Below, piece after piece: positions 49,631 to 60,665 of a stretch of 64,000 bases of DNA (position 1 is its first letter; every line of letters starts with the position of its first letter). The position numbers and the translations under genes are program-made. The DNA is taken from NCBI RefSeq assembly GCF_027533845.1, contig NZ_JAPZVN010000002.1, positions 124,001 through 188,000 of the forward strand, in the 5' to 3' direction. The notes below the pieces were generated by a model. It did no database searches, had not been told where the DNA came from, and was given only the letters and a program-made list of their open reading frames with translations. The DNA comes from Streptomyces sp. RPT161. GTDB lineage: Bacteria > Actinomycetota > Actinomycetes > Streptomycetales > Streptomycetaceae.

Positions 49631-50854
49631 ACCGGTCTGCGCCGCCTCGATCGTGGCCCGCTCGACCGCCTTCACCGACAGCATCAGCCCCGCCTGGTGG
49701 GCGTCCGGGGCGGCGACCGGCAGCGGCCGTACGCCGTCCGCGTCGACCGCACAGGGCACCTCGACCACGGCGTCGGCGTCCAGCACCCCGACCGTCCCGG
49801 CGTTGGGCACGTTGAGGATCAGCGTGGCGCGTTCGTCGTGGGCAATCGCCCGCATCAGGGCGAGCGCCACCCGGTCGTAGCCGCCGCCCTCCAGGTCCTC
49901 GGCGTCCCGCTCCCAACCGCCGGACGCCGCACGGCTCGCGGCGCCGTAGGTCACCTCGCGCTCCAGGCGGGTGCGCTCCCACAGCTCGGGGGCGTTGGCG
50001 GGCTCCGCCGCCGCGCGCCTGAAGAACTCGGCCTGCTGGCGTTCCAGGAACTCACCGCGGGTGGTCTCGGCGGACCGGACCGCCTCGATCGCCTCACGGG
50101 TGAAGTAGTAGTAGTGCAGGTACTCGTTGGGAATCGAGCCCAGGGTGCGCAGCCACTGCGGGCCGAACAGCCTGCCCTCCTCGAACGAGGCCAACGCCGC
50201 CTCGTCGTCCAGCAGTTGGGGCAGCAGGTCCCGCCCGCCGGACTCCAACCGGCGCAGCCAGCCGAGGTGGTTGAGGCCCACGTAGTCGTAACCCACCGTG
50301 TCCGGATCGGCTCCCGCGGCCCGTGCCGCCCGCCGTACCAGGCCCACCGGCGAGTCGCAGATGCCGATCACCCGCTGTCCCAGCACACGGTGCATCGCCT
50401 CCGTCACCATTCCCGCCGGATTGGTGAAGTTGATCACCCAGGCGTCCGGCGCCACCACCCGCACGCGCTCGGCGATGTTGACCGCCTCCGGCAGTATCCG
50501 CAGCCCGTACAGCACCCCGCCCGCGCCCACCGTCTCCTGGCCGAGGACGCCCTCGGTCAGCGGGATCCGCTCGTCGCGCACCCGCCCCGCCATACCGCCC
50601 ATCCGGATCGCGGAGAAGACGAAGTCCGCGCCGCGCAGCGCGTCGTCCAGGCTCTGGGCGATCCGCACGATGGGCGCGCCGGGAGCGCTGTGCGCCTGTG
50701 CGGCCAGTACGCAGGCGATCACCGACAGCCGCTGGTGGTCGGTGTCGTACAGCACCAACTCCTTGACAGCACCCGGCGATCCCGGCTCCGCGAACAGGGA
50801 CCGGTACACCAGCGGGACGCGGAAACCGCCACCGCCGAGAATCGTCAGCCGCAT
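49535..50854 (-). CDS. GH4 family glycosidase (6-phospho-beta-glucosidase-like)
   Basis: Family 4 glycosidases use NAD and a divalent metal to split alpha- or beta-glycosides, often 6-phosphorylated, by a redox-elimination path. The 439-residue protein has the Rossmann start LTILGGGGFRVPLVYRS, VINFTNPAGMVTEA, the metal-binding Cys in GICDSPVG, LNHLGWLRR and PNEYLHYYY with the tyrosine base region. Substrate and phosphorylation state cannot be decided. ATG 50854 has AAGGAGG 4 nt upstream, a strong site. Divergent from a PfkB kinase; a shared palindrome lies between them. Convergent overlap with the HAD-GT20 fusion suggests a sugar-solute locus. Confidence 0.87.
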   Translation of the reverse strand: MRLTILGGGGFRVPLVYRSLFAEPGSPGAVKELVLYDTDHQRLSVIACVLAAQAHSAPGAPIVRIAQSLDDALRGADFVFSAIRMGGMAGRVRDERIPLTEGVLGQETVGAGGVLYGLRILPEAVNIAERVRVVAPDAWVINFTNPAGMVTEAMHRVLGQRVIGICDSPVGLVRRAARAAGADPDTVGYDYVGLNHLGWLRRLESGGRDLLPQLLDDEAALASFEEGRLFGPQWLRTLGSIPNEYLHYYYFTREAIEAVRSAETTRGEFLERQQAEFFRRAAAEPANAPELWERTRLEREVTYGAASRAASGGWERDAEDLEGGGYDRVALALMRAIAHDERATLILNVPNAGTVGVLDADAVVEVPCAVDADGVRPLPVAAPDAHQAGLMLSVKAVERATIEAAQTGSRTAALRAMATHPLVDSVAVAARILDRAGIK

Positions 50855-50876
50855 ACTGCCTCCTTCTTCGGTTCGC

Positions 50877-50905
50877 TTCCGCGCCCCCGCGGCGGGGGCG
50901 CGGAA
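50877..50905. repeat. 29-bp palindrome between the GH4 and PfkB genes
   Basis: Two 14-base arms (TTCCGCGCCCCCGC at 50877-50890, exact complement at 50892-50905) around one base, 23 bp upstream of the GH4 start and 178 bp upstream of the kinase start. Its place between divergent genes suggests an operator; a hairpin is the alternative. The remaining bases of the 228-bp gap show no clear promoter pair. Confidence 0.55.
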
Positions 50906-51082
50906 CGAGTACGCCGTCCGCGGGCCGGTGGCGGCGGGGAGCGATGCCCACCGGTTCCCTCTTCGACTCCTTCCGGCGGCAGCCTGGTCGTGCGTCCTGT
51001 AATGCTGCCTTCACCGCGTACCCCGTTCTTCTGGGGCACAGTGTGCAGCACGCGATCACGCGCACGCCGGAAGGAGCCACTG

Positions 51083-52168
51083 GTGGCAGACCAACCCGTC
51101 CTCGACCCGCTCGCCGCGGTCCGCACCCCGGCCGATCCGGCGACGGATGTGTATCTGACCGGAACCGTGTTCCTGGACATCATCTTCACCGGCCTGGACA
51201 GCGCCCCGGTGCGCGGTACCGAGTCCTGGGCCCGGGGAATGGGCTCCAGCCCCGGTGGCGTGGCCAACATGGCCACCGCGCTCGCCCGGTTGGGCCTGCG
51301 CACCTCGCTCGCGGCGGCGTTCGGCGACGACATGTACGGCGACTACTGCTGGGAGAGCCTGGAGCAGGACGAGGGCATCGACCTGTCGCTGTCCCGGCGG
51401 GTGCCCGGCTGGCACTCTCCGGTCACCGTCTCCATGGCGTACGAGGGCGAACGGACCATGGTCAGCCACGGCCACGAGGCGCCGCCCCCGGAGGAGCCCG
51501 CGCCGGTGTGCCCGCCGCCCGCCCGGGCCTGCGTGGCCTCCCTGAGCCCCGGGCGCCGGGAGGAGTGGATCGGGCACGCCGCCCGGCACGGCAGCCGGAT
51601 CTTCGCCGACGTCGGCTGGGACGACTCGGGGCGCTGGGACCCCGGAGACCTGTCCGACCTGCGGCACTGCGAGGCGTTCCTGCCGAACGCGGCCGAGGCG
51701 ATGCGCTACACCCGCACCGAGTGCCCGCGCCGGGCCGCCCGCAAGCTCGCCGAACTGGTGCCGCTGGCGGTCGTCACTTTGGGCGAACAGGGCGCTTACG
51801 CGGTTGACTCGGCGAGTGGTGAGGCCGCGGAGGTGCCCGCGCTCACCGTGGACGCCCTCGATCCGACCGGCGCCGGTGACGTGTTCGTGGCCGGGTTCAT
51901 CGCCGGCACGCTCGCCAACTGGCCGCTCGTCAACCGGCTCGCCTTCGCCAGTCTGACCGCGGCGCTGTCCGTCCAGGAGTTCGGCGGCTCGCTCGCCGCC
52001 CCCGGCTGGATCGAGATCGCCGCCTGGTGGCAGCACGCCAAGCACTACGACGACCAGGACCGCACCGCGCTGCGCCGCTACGCCTTCCTCGACGACCTGC
52101 TGCCCACCGCCGCCCGCCCCTGGCCGCTGCGCCGCGCGGTGCCGACCATCGGCTTCCGGCAGCAGTAG
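51083..52168 (+). CDS. PfkB family carbohydrate kinase
   Basis: A ribokinase-fold sugar kinase of 361 residues. It shows the N-terminal sugar-binding GVANMATALARLGLRTSLAAAFGDD, the substrate lid around YEGERTMVSHG, LPNAAEAMRY, VVTLGEQGAYAV and the PfkB signature DPTGAGDVFVAGF with the catalytic aspartate. The C-terminal ~60 residues (WWQHAKHYDDQDRTALRRYA) are an extension beyond the usual fold. GTG 51083 has AAGGAG 6 nt upstream. It is divergently paired with GH4, so it may phosphorylate a sugar released by that glycosidase (inference). Confidence 0.85.
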   Translation: MADQPVLDPLAAVRTPADPATDVYLTGTVFLDIIFTGLDSAPVRGTESWARGMGSSPGGVANMATALARLGLRTSLAAAFGDDMYGDYCWESLEQDEGIDLSLSRRVPGWHSPVTVSMAYEGERTMVSHGHEAPPPEEPAPVCPPPARACVASLSPGRREEWIGHAARHGSRIFADVGWDDSGRWDPGDLSDLRHCEAFLPNAAEAMRYTRTECPRRAARKLAELVPLAVVTLGEQGAYAVDSASGEAAEVPALTVDALDPTGAGDVFVAGFIAGTLANWPLVNRLAFASLTAALSVQEFGGSLAAPGWIEIAAWWQHAKHYDDQDRTALRRYAFLDDLLPTAARPWPLRRAVPTIGFRQQ

Positions 52169-52459
52169 TGACCCCGTCCAGTGGTACCGGAGGGCGAGCG
52201 GTGATCGTCCGGATCGACGCGGGCTGGATCCCGCGCGTCCCGTCCGCGTCGATCCGGGTCGATCCGGTCATCCGGCCGGAAAAGGCCGACCTGCGTCGCA
52301 CCGCGCTCGCGCTGCGCGGACGGGCGGTCCGAGCGGTCCTTGGGAACGGGGGTGGAAAACCTCTCGGGCCTGACCGCGGCGCGTCGTACCCTTGAACCCC
52401 AGGCCCTAACAGGCATGTCGAGTACGGAAGCGGGACCAGAAGGCCGCAGAGCCTCGCCC

Positions 52460-53500
52460 ATGACACAGACACCCACGCAGCAGCAACCGCAGGCGCGCGC
52501 ACACTTCGTCGTACCGGCCAAGCACCCCATGGTCACCGTCCTGGGATCGGGTGATTCGCTGCTGCGCGTGATCGAGCGGGCGTTCCCCACCGTGGACATC
52601 CATGTACGTGGCAATGAGATCAGCGCTGCCGGGAACTCGGCGGAAGTCGCCCTGGTGCAGCGCCTTTTCGACGAGATGATGCTGGTGCTGCGCACCGGCG
52701 CGCCGATGACGGAGGACGCAGTGGAGCGGTCGATCGCCATGCTCCGGCAGGACAGCGGACCGGACGGGCTGGAGGAGACCCCCGCCCAGGTCCTCACCCA
52801 GAACATCCTCTCCAGCCGCGGCCGCACCATCCGCCCCAAGACGCTCAACCAGAAGCGGTACGTCGACGCGATCGACAAGCACACCATCGTCTTCGGCATC
52901 GGCCCGGCCGGTACCGGCAAGACCTATCTGGCGATGGCCAAGGCCGTCCAGGCGCTCCAGTCCAAGCAGGTCAACCGGATCATCCTCACCCGGCCCGCCG
53001 TGGAGGCGGGCGAGCGGCTCGGCTTCCTGCCCGGCACGCTCTACGAGAAGATCGACCCGTACCTGCGCCCGCTGTACGACGCGCTGCACGACATGATCGA
53101 CCCCGACTCGATCCCCCGGCTGATGGCGAACGGCACCATCGAGGTCGCCCCGCTCGCCTACATGCGCGGCCGTACCCTCAACGACGCCTTCATCATCCTC
53201 GACGAGGCCCAGAACACCTCCGCCGAGCAGATGAAGATGTTCCTGACCCGCCTGGGCTTCGACTCCAAGATCGTCATCACCGGCGACATCACCCAGGTCG
53301 ACCTGCCCGGCGGCACCAAGAGCGGGCTGCGGCAGGTCGTGGAGATCCTGGACGGCGTCCAGGACGTCCACTTCGCCCGGCTCACCAGCACCGACGTGGT
53401 CCGCCACAAGCTGGTCGGACGGATCGTGGACGCCTACGAGGCCTATGACAACCGCAACGGCAGCCATACCCGCGGCGGCCGGGCCAGCAAGGGAAAGTAA
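52460..53500 (+). CDS. phoH: PhoH family protein
   Basis: PhoH proteins are RNA-linked P-loop ATPases/helicases; next to YbeY they are thought to act in RNA and ribosome quality control. The 346-residue protein has an N-terminal KH-like domain ([34 protein letters not shown]), Walker A GPAGTGKT, Walker [11 protein letters not shown] and the sensor [14 protein letters not shown] 52460 ([13 protein letters not shown]) is preferred from family recall; ATG 52415 in frame is 15 codons earlier. The 291 bp before it have no gene; TACCCT lies at 52387-52392. ybeY begins 13 nt after the stop. Confidence 0.92.
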   Translation: MTQTPTQQQPQARAHFVVPAKHPMVTVLGSGDSLLRVIERAFPTVDIHVRGNEISAAGNSAEVALVQRLFDEMMLVLRTGAPMTEDAVERSIAMLRQDSGPDGLEETPAQVLTQNILSSRGRTIRPKTLNQKRYVDAIDKHTIVFGIGPAGTGKTYLAMAKAVQALQSKQVNRIILTRPAVEAGERLGFLPGTLYEKIDPYLRPLYDALHDMIDPDSIPRLMANGTIEVAPLAYMRGRTLNDAFIILDEAQNTSAEQMKMFLTRLGFDSKIVITGDITQVDLPGGTKSGLRQVVEILDGVQDVHFARLTSTDVVRHKLVGRIVDAYEAYDNRNGSHTRGGRASKGK

Positions 53501-53513
53501 AAGACACCGCACC

Positions 53514-54011
53514 ATGGCGATCGACGTCAACAACGAGTCCGGCTGGGAGATCGACGAGCAGTCGGTGCTCGAAGTCGCCCGTTACGCACTCCAGCGCATG
53601 CGCATCCACCCCATGTCAGAGCTCTCGATCATCGTCGTGGACGCCGACGCCATGGAACAGCTGCACATCCAGTGGATGGACCTGCCAGGTCCCACCGATG
53701 TGATGTCCTTCCCGATGGACGAGCTGCGTCCGCCGGGCAAGGACGACGAGGAGCCGCCGCAGGGCCTGCTCGGCGACATCGTGCTGTGCCCGGAGGTGGC
53801 CAAGAAGCAGGGCGAGCAGGCTGCCACCCAGCACTCGATGGACGAGGAGCTGCAACTGCTCACCGTCCACGGCGTGCTGCACCTGCTCGGCTACGACCAC
53901 GAGGAGCCGGGCGAGAAGGCCGAGATGTTCGGCCTGCAGAAGGCGATCCTGGACGACTGGCGCGCGGAGCGCGGCGTCGAAGGGCCCTCCCCGGCCCCCA
54001 CCATCCACTGA
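53514..54011 (+). CDS. ybeY: Endoribonuclease YbeY (rRNA maturation factor)
   Basis: YbeY is a zinc-dependent RNase for 16S 3'-end maturation and ribosome quality control. The 165-residue protein has [45 protein letters not shown] and the three-histidine metal motif [14 protein letters not shown] 53514 gives the usual N-terminus [10 protein letters not shown]; it lies 13 nt after phoH and the CNNM gene starts 5 nt after its stop, so phoH-ybeY-CNNM form one operon. Confidence 0.95.
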   Translation: MAIDVNNESGWEIDEQSVLEVARYALQRMRIHPMSELSIIVVDADAMEQLHIQWMDLPGPTDVMSFPMDELRPPGKDDEEPPQGLLGDIVLCPEVAKKQGEQAATQHSMDEELQLLTVHGVLHLLGYDHEEPGEKAEMFGLQKAILDDWRAERGVEGPSPAPTIH

Positions 54012-54016
54012 CCGCC

Positions 54017-55318
54017 GTGATCATCGCAAGCGTCCTTCTCGTCGTCATCGCCTGGCTCGCCGCCTGTGCCGAGGCGGGCCTGGCCCGCACCTCGCGGTTC
54101 CGCGCGGAGGAGGCGGCCAGGGCCGGGCGGCGCGGCAGCGCCAAGCTGCTGGCGGTCGCCTCCGACCCCACCCGCTACCTCAATGTGGCGCTGCTGGTGC
54201 GGGTCGGCTGCGAGATGGCCGCCGCGGTCTTCATCACCGCGGTCTGCCTGCGTTCCTTCGACCGGACCTGGCAGGCGCTGACGGTCACCATCGCTGTGAT
54301 GGTGCTGGTCAGCTATGTCGCGGTGGGCGTCTCACCGCGCACCATCGGCCGCCAGCACCCGCTGAACACCGCCACGGCCGCCGCGTACGTGCTGCTGCCG
54401 CTGGCCCGCATCATGGGGCCGGTGCCCAAGCTGCTCATCCTGATCGGTAACGCGCTCACCCCCGGCAGGGGCTTTCGGCAGGGGCCGTTCGCCTCCGAGG
54501 CGGAGCTGCGCGCCCTGGTCGACCTCGCCGAGCAGGACTCGCTGATCGAGGACGAGGAGCGCCGCATGGTGCACTCGGTCTTCGAACTCGGTGACACGAT
54601 CGTGCGCGAGGTGATGGTGCCGCGCACCGACCTGATCATGATCGAGCGGACGAAGACGCTCCGTCAGGCGCTCACCCTCGCGCTGCGCAGCGGCTTCTCG
54701 CGCATCCCGGTCACCGGTGAGAACGAGGACGACGTGGTCGGCATGGTCTATCTCAAGGACCTGGCGCGGCGCGTGCACATCAACCGCGAGTCGGAGAACG
54801 ACCCCGTCACCACGGTGATGCGGCCCGCCACGTTCGTTCCCGACACCAAGAACGCGGGCGACCTGCTGCGGGAGATGCAGCGGGACCGCAACCACGTCGC
54901 GGTCGTCATCGACGAGTACGGCGGTACCGCCGGGATCGTCACCATCGAGGACATCCTCGAGGAGATCGTCGGCGAGATCACCGACGAGTACGACCGCGAA
55001 CTGCCGCCGGTCGAGGACCTCGGCGACGGCAGCTTCCGCGTCACCTCCCGGCTGGACATCGGCGACCTCGGCGAGCTGTACGGGGTGAAGCTGGACGACG
55101 AGGACGTGGAGACGGTCGGCGGTCTGCTCGCCAAGGCCCTTGGCCGGGTGCCGATTCCGGGCGCCAGCGCGGTGGTGGAACTGCCCGAGGAGGCCGGGTA
55201 CTCGCCCCACGCACCGGGGGCACTGCGCCTTACGGCGGAGTCCCCGTCGGGCCGCAGGAACCGGATCGGCACGGTGTTGGTGGAGCCCGTCGAGGTTTCG
55301 AGGGGTTCGGGGGAGTAG
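54017..55318 (+). CDS. CNNM/CorC-type hemolysin family transporter
   Basis: These proteins carry an N-terminal DUF21 membrane domain (about 1-130, first helix [21 protein letters not shown]), a pair of CBS domains (about 195-318, [16 protein letters not shown] and [20 protein letters not shown]) and a CorC_HlyC domain (about 335-420, [16 protein letters not shown]). Bacterial members export magnesium. The 433-residue length is standard. GTG 54017 follows the ybeY stop by 5 nt without a ribosome binding site of its own, so translation is probably coupled. The phoH-ybeY-CNNM-era order is typical. The 226 bp after it have no gene. Confidence 0.9.
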   Translation: MIIASVLLVVIAWLAACAEAGLARTSRFRAEEAARAGRRGSAKLLAVASDPTRYLNVALLVRVGCEMAAAVFITAVCLRSFDRTWQALTVTIAVMVLVSYVAVGVSPRTIGRQHPLNTATAAAYVLLPLARIMGPVPKLLILIGNALTPGRGFRQGPFASEAELRALVDLAEQDSLIEDEERRMVHSVFELGDTIVREVMVPRTDLIMIERTKTLRQALTLALRSGFSRIPVTGENEDDVVGMVYLKDLARRVHINRESENDPVTTVMRPATFVPDTKNAGDLLREMQRDRNHVAVVIDEYGGTAGIVTIEDILEEIVGEITDEYDRELPPVEDLGDGSFRVTSRLDIGDLGELYGVKLDDEDVETVGGLLAKALGRVPIPGASAVVELPEEAGYSPHAPGALRLTAESPSGRRNRIGTVLVEPVEVSRGSGE

Positions 55319-55544
55319 CCGACTCACCGGCGCCGCGGCGCACGAACTGCCCGTCGCCAGCGAGGAGTTCGCGGAGCCGCGGGCGCGCGGTGACGTGCGG
55401 CCCAGTGGGCGGATGGTGAAGGGGATCCCGCATCCGGTCGGTTCGCCGCGTTTCGAGAGAAGTTCCAGCGGCCGTCCTCGCCGGAGGGGCGTCGGGAAAC
55501 CCTCCGCCCGCCGGTCGGCTCAACGTCCGCCGTATGCTCGCTCC

Positions 55545-55895
55545 ATGAGCGACGCAGCAGCCATCGACCCCGAGGACCGCAAGATCATCACGCTGGCCCG
55601 CTCGGTGCGCGCCCGCAACGGCGTGCCCGAGGGCGCGGCCGTACGGGACGAGACGGGCCGTACGTATGTCGCCGGGACGGTGGACCTGGCCTCGCTGAAG
55701 CTGAGCGCGCTGGCCACCGCCGTGGCGATGGCGGTGGCCAGCGGCGCGAAGTCCCTGGAGGCGGCGGCCGTGGTCAGCGACGCGGAGGCCGTCCCGGCCG
55801 AGGACCAGGCGATCGTCCGCGACCTGGGCGGTTCCGGCACGCCCGTCTTCCTGGCGGCGGCGGAGGGTAACCTGCGCACCCGTCTGGAGGCATGA
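55545..55895 (+). CDS. Cytidine-deaminase-like protein lacking catalytic residues
   Basis: A 116-residue protein with the cytidine deaminase fold pattern (ARSVRARNGVPEGAAVRDE, TYVAGTVDLASLKLSALATA, AVVSDAE) that is often annotated as cytidine deaminase at this place before era. It contains no cysteine at all, and the zinc motifs H/C-A-E and PCxxC are absent: the first is replaced by the LKLSALATAVAMA stretch. So deaminase activity is unlikely; a structural or regulatory role remains open. TATGCT (55533-55538) ends 6 nt before ATG 55545, a leaderless layout. era begins 41 nt after its stop. Confidence 0.78.
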   Translation: MSDAAAIDPEDRKIITLARSVRARNGVPEGAAVRDETGRTYVAGTVDLASLKLSALATAVAMAVASGAKSLEAAAVVSDAEAVPAEDQAIVRDLGGSGTPVFLAAAEGNLRTRLEA

Positions 55896-55936
55896 CGCGG
55901 CCGGACCATCGCCGCCCATCAGGGACAATGGGCGGC

Positions 55937-56878
55937 ATGAGCGTTCGCACAGATTCCCCGCAGAACTCCCACCGAGCCGGTTTCGCCTGCTTCGTCGGTC
56001 GGCCCAACGCGGGCAAGTCCACCCTCACGAACGCTCTGGTCGGCCAGAAGGTGGCGATCACCTCCAACCGTCCGCAGACCACCCGGCACACCGTGCGCGG
56101 CATCGTGCACCGCCCGGACGCCCAGCTCGTCCTGGTGGACACCCCCGGACTGCACAAGCCGCGCACGCTGCTCGGCGAGCGGCTCAACGACGTCGTGCGG
56201 ACCACCTGGTCCGAGGTCGACGTGATCGGCTTCTGCCTGCCCGCCGACCAGAAGCTCGGCCCCGGTGACCGGTTCATCGCCAAGGAACTGGCGGAGATCA
56301 AGAAGACCCCGAAGGTCGCCATCGTCACCAAGACCGACCTGGTCGACTCCGAGCAGCTCGCCGCCCAGCTGATCGCCATCGATCAGCTCGGCAGGGAACT
56401 CGGCATCGAGTGGGCGGAGATCGTTCCGGTGTCCGCGGTGGGCGACAAGCAGATCTCGCTCCTCGCCGACCTGCTGGTTCCGCTGCTCCCGGAGGGGCCC
56501 GCGCTCTACCCCCAGGGCGACCTCACCGACGAGCCGGAGCAGGTCATGGTGGCCGAGCTGATCCGCGAGGCGGCCCTGGAGGGCGTACGGGACGAGCTGC
56601 CGCACTCGATCGCGGTCGTCGTCGAGGAGATGCTGCCGCGCGAGGGCCGCCCGGAGAACAAGCCGCTGGTCGACGTGCACGCCAACATCTACATCGAACG
56701 CCCCAGCCAGAAGGGCATCATCATCGGCCCCAAGGGCGCCCGCCTGAAGGAGGTCGGCACCAAGGCCCGCAAGCACATCGAGGCGCTCCTCGGCACACCG
56801 GTCTTCCTGGACCTGCATGTGAAGGTCGCCAAGGACTGGCAGCGCGACCCCAAGCAGTTGCGGAAGCTGGGTTTTTGA
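55937..56878 (+). CDS. era: GTPase Era
   Basis: Era is a GTPase that binds the 3' end of 16S rRNA during 30S assembly. The 313-residue protein has G1 VGRPNAGKST, the switch QTTRHTVRGIVH, G3 DTPGLHKP, G4 TKTD, and a C-terminal KH domain with RPSQKGIIIGPKGARLKEVG. ATG 55937 is chosen over the open extension to 55892 because GACAAT (55924-55929) ends 7 nt before it and the family starts here. It belongs to the ribosome-biogenesis group phoH-ybeY-era. Confidence 0.96.
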   Translation: MSVRTDSPQNSHRAGFACFVGRPNAGKSTLTNALVGQKVAITSNRPQTTRHTVRGIVHRPDAQLVLVDTPGLHKPRTLLGERLNDVVRTTWSEVDVIGFCLPADQKLGPGDRFIAKELAEIKKTPKVAIVTKTDLVDSEQLAAQLIAIDQLGRELGIEWAEIVPVSAVGDKQISLLADLLVPLLPEGPALYPQGDLTDEPEQVMVAELIREAALEGVRDELPHSIAVVVEEMLPREGRPENKPLVDVHANIYIERPSQKGIIIGPKGARLKEVGTKARKHIEALLGTPVFLDLHVKVAKDWQRDPKQLRKLGF

Positions 56879-56941
56879 GCCGACCGGCGGCGGGCGGCAT
56901 CGACTCCGGCCGCCAGGCTCAACGAGGCGGGCGTGACGGCC

Positions 56942-57208
56942 TCACGCCCGCTCGCCCAACACCCTTGAGATCAGCTCCCGTTGGGGTGCGGACAGGTGGG
57001 GGTCCGCGCAGTACGCCTTGATGCCGTCCACCTCGAGTTCGTAGTCGAAACCGTCCGGCACCCCGGCCGGCCGGTCCGGTCGGCCGTCCGACAGGGCGGC
57101 CACGGCCAGGGACCGCAGCCGCGCCTCGTCGTGGCGGCCGGTGGTGTCCAGCTCCGCCCGACGGGTGATCCCGGCGAATCCGCCGGTTCTCGTCACCGCT
57201 ATCCGCAT
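56942..57208 (-). CDS. Emfourin-type protease inhibitor
   Basis: An 88-residue protein beginning MRIAVTRTGGFAGITRRAEL with YELEVDGIKAYCADPHLSAP near the end. This agrees with emfourin, the slow tight inhibitor of protealysin encoded next to that M4 protease in Serratia. Here the gene lies 9 nt downstream of an M4 protease gene on the same strand, which strengthens the call. It has no signal peptide, like emfourin, so it would keep the protease inactive inside the cell. One cysteine. Confidence 0.8.
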   Translation of the reverse strand: MRIAVTRTGGFAGITRRAELDTTGRHDEARLRSLAVAALSDGRPDRPAGVPDGFDYELEVDGIKAYCADPHLSAPQRELISRVLGERA

Positions 57209-57217
57209 GCTCTACGC

Positions 57218-58336
57218 CTACCCCTGCGACGAGGACGGCGCACCCTCGGGGGCCGCCTGGCGGGGGAGTGCGGCGCTGGCCGCCACGCCGACCTGGGACC
57301 AGGCCTTGAGCACCGCCTGGTGCTCCTCTCCGTCCCCGTACCGGGCGTGCGCCGCCGCCGCGGTGGCCCTGGCGAAGTCGGCGAAGTCGGCGTCCGACGC
57401 GAGCCGGCCGCCGGTGAGGGTGTCGTACCAGATCTGCCCGGCGCGCTCCCAGCTGTGCCCGCCGAGCGTGGCGGCGACCAGGTAGAAGGCGTGGTTCGGG
57501 ATGCCGGAGTTGATGTGCACGCCGCCGTTGTCCTGCGAGGTGCTGACATAGCCGTCCATGGTGGCGGGCTGCGGGTCCTTGCCGAGCGCCGGGTCGTCGT
57601 AGGCGGTCCCCGGCGCCTTCATCGAGCGCAGCGCGACCCCGTGGATCCCGGGTGCCAGAACGTCCGCGCCGATCAGCCAGTCGGCCTGGTCGGCGGTCTG
57701 CCCGAGCGCGTACTGCTTGATGATCGAGCCGAACACGTCGGAGACCGACTCGTTGAGCGCCCCGGACTGCCCGAAGTACTGGAGGTTCGCCGAGTACTGG
57801 GTGACGCCGTGCGTCAGCTCGTGCCCGATCACGTCGACGGACCCGGTGAAGTCCTGGAAGATCCGCCCGTCGCCGTCGCCGAAGACCATCTGCCTGCCGT
57901 CCCAGAAGGCGTTGTTGTAGCCCTGCCCGTAGTGGACGCTGGCGTTCAGGGGAAGGCCCCGGCCGTCGACGGAGTGCCGTCGGTACGCCTTCAGATAGAA
58001 CTCGAAGGTGGCGCCGAGCCCGTCGTAGGCGTGGTTGACCGGCTGGTCCTTGACCGGACCCGCGCCCTCCGCGCGCACCTCGGCACCGGGCAGCGTCTGC
58101 TCGTGCCCGGCGTCGTAGATGGTGCGGTTCGGCCGGTCGGCCACCGCTTCGGCGACGGCGGACTCGACGGCCACCGGGGCGCCGATCCGACGCCGGGTGC
58201 GGTGCACGGCGTCCAGCTCCAGCGTGTACCGCGCCGGAACGTGTACTTCGGGATCCTCGTGCCGGGCGAGCGACTCCAGCAGGTGCGGCGGGACGATGGG
58301 GCAGAAGACGGGACGGTGGGCAGGCACGTTGGTCAT
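57218..58336 (-). CDS. M4 family metallopeptidase, protealysin-like
   Basis: A thermolysin-family zinc protease of 372 residues. It lacks a signal peptide and has a short propeptide with CPIVPPHLLESLARH, the PPxxL motif of protealysin-like proteases. The catalytic part shows VIGHELTHGVTQYSA (HExxH), GALNESVSDVFG (third zinc ligand Glu) and GGVHINSGIPNHAFY with the active-site region. ATG 58336 is chosen (MTNVPAHRPVFCP); the open frame to 58444 adds an Arg-rich piece. It forms an operon with the emfourin gene. Such proteases can be released without Sec signals; targets are unknown. Confidence 0.87.
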   Translation of the reverse strand: MTNVPAHRPVFCPIVPPHLLESLARHEDPEVHVPARYTLELDAVHRTRRRIGAPVAVESAVAEAVADRPNRTIYDAGHEQTLPGAEVRAEGAGPVKDQPVNHAYDGLGATFEFYLKAYRRHSVDGRGLPLNASVHYGQGYNNAFWDGRQMVFGDGDGRIFQDFTGSVDVIGHELTHGVTQYSANLQYFGQSGALNESVSDVFGSIIKQYALGQTADQADWLIGADVLAPGIHGVALRSMKAPGTAYDDPALGKDPQPATMDGYVSTSQDNGGVHINSGIPNHAFYLVAATLGGHSWERAGQIWYDTLTGGRLASDADFADFARATAAAAHARYGDGEEHQAVLKAWSQVGVAASAALPRQAAPEGAPSSSQG

Positions 58337-58506
58337 GCCCCGCAATCTGGCATCGCGTAGCAGCGTTGTCACGGTACGTGCCCGTAATTGACGAGAACGA
58401 GTGGAAGATTCGGGTTTACCCCCTGTTGGCCCGCCGTCTTGCATACTGAGAGGAACCGGGCTTCTCCTGTGCGCGGTGGGGCCTGCCGGGCTAGGCTTCC
58501 CACACC

Positions 58507-60416
<1,910 letters not shown>

Positions 60417-60432
60417 CCCGACGGACGACCCG

Positions 60433-60473
60433 CGCGGTCCCGGCCGCCAACGCGGCGGCCGGGACCGCGTTTT
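60433..60473 (+). terminator. Terminator after leuA
   Basis: A 16-bp perfect stem (60433-60448 with 60454-60469) with a 5-nt loop and TTTT directly after it. Confidence 0.9.
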
Positions 60474-60496
60474 CGTGACCGGATGAGTACGCGGTA

Positions 60497-60526
60497 CTGA
60501 CCGCACGTCATCTGTGTGGCTAACAT
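60497..60526 (+). promoter_or_regulatory. Probable promoter of the TerB-like gene
   Basis: CTGACC (60497-60502) and TAACAT (60521-60526) are spaced 18 bp. The start codon chosen is about 140 bp further on, leaving a sizeable leader. Confidence 0.5.
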
Positions 60527-60665
60527 CACTCCAACACGGCGCCGTTGCCGGAGCGTTACTTCCGCGCTGAGCCGCGCTGCGCTGCCTCCGGCGCCCGTGC
60601 CGTGGAACGCGATCGGACATCGCGGAAGTTCGCACGTGCCAGGACGAGCCGCCGGAGGGTGCATC

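Noticed and set aside
55319-55544. Gene in the gap after the CNNM gene
   Set aside because: The open frames in these 226 bp are Arg-rich extensions of neighbouring frames without start signals; only the promoter of the next gene is supported.
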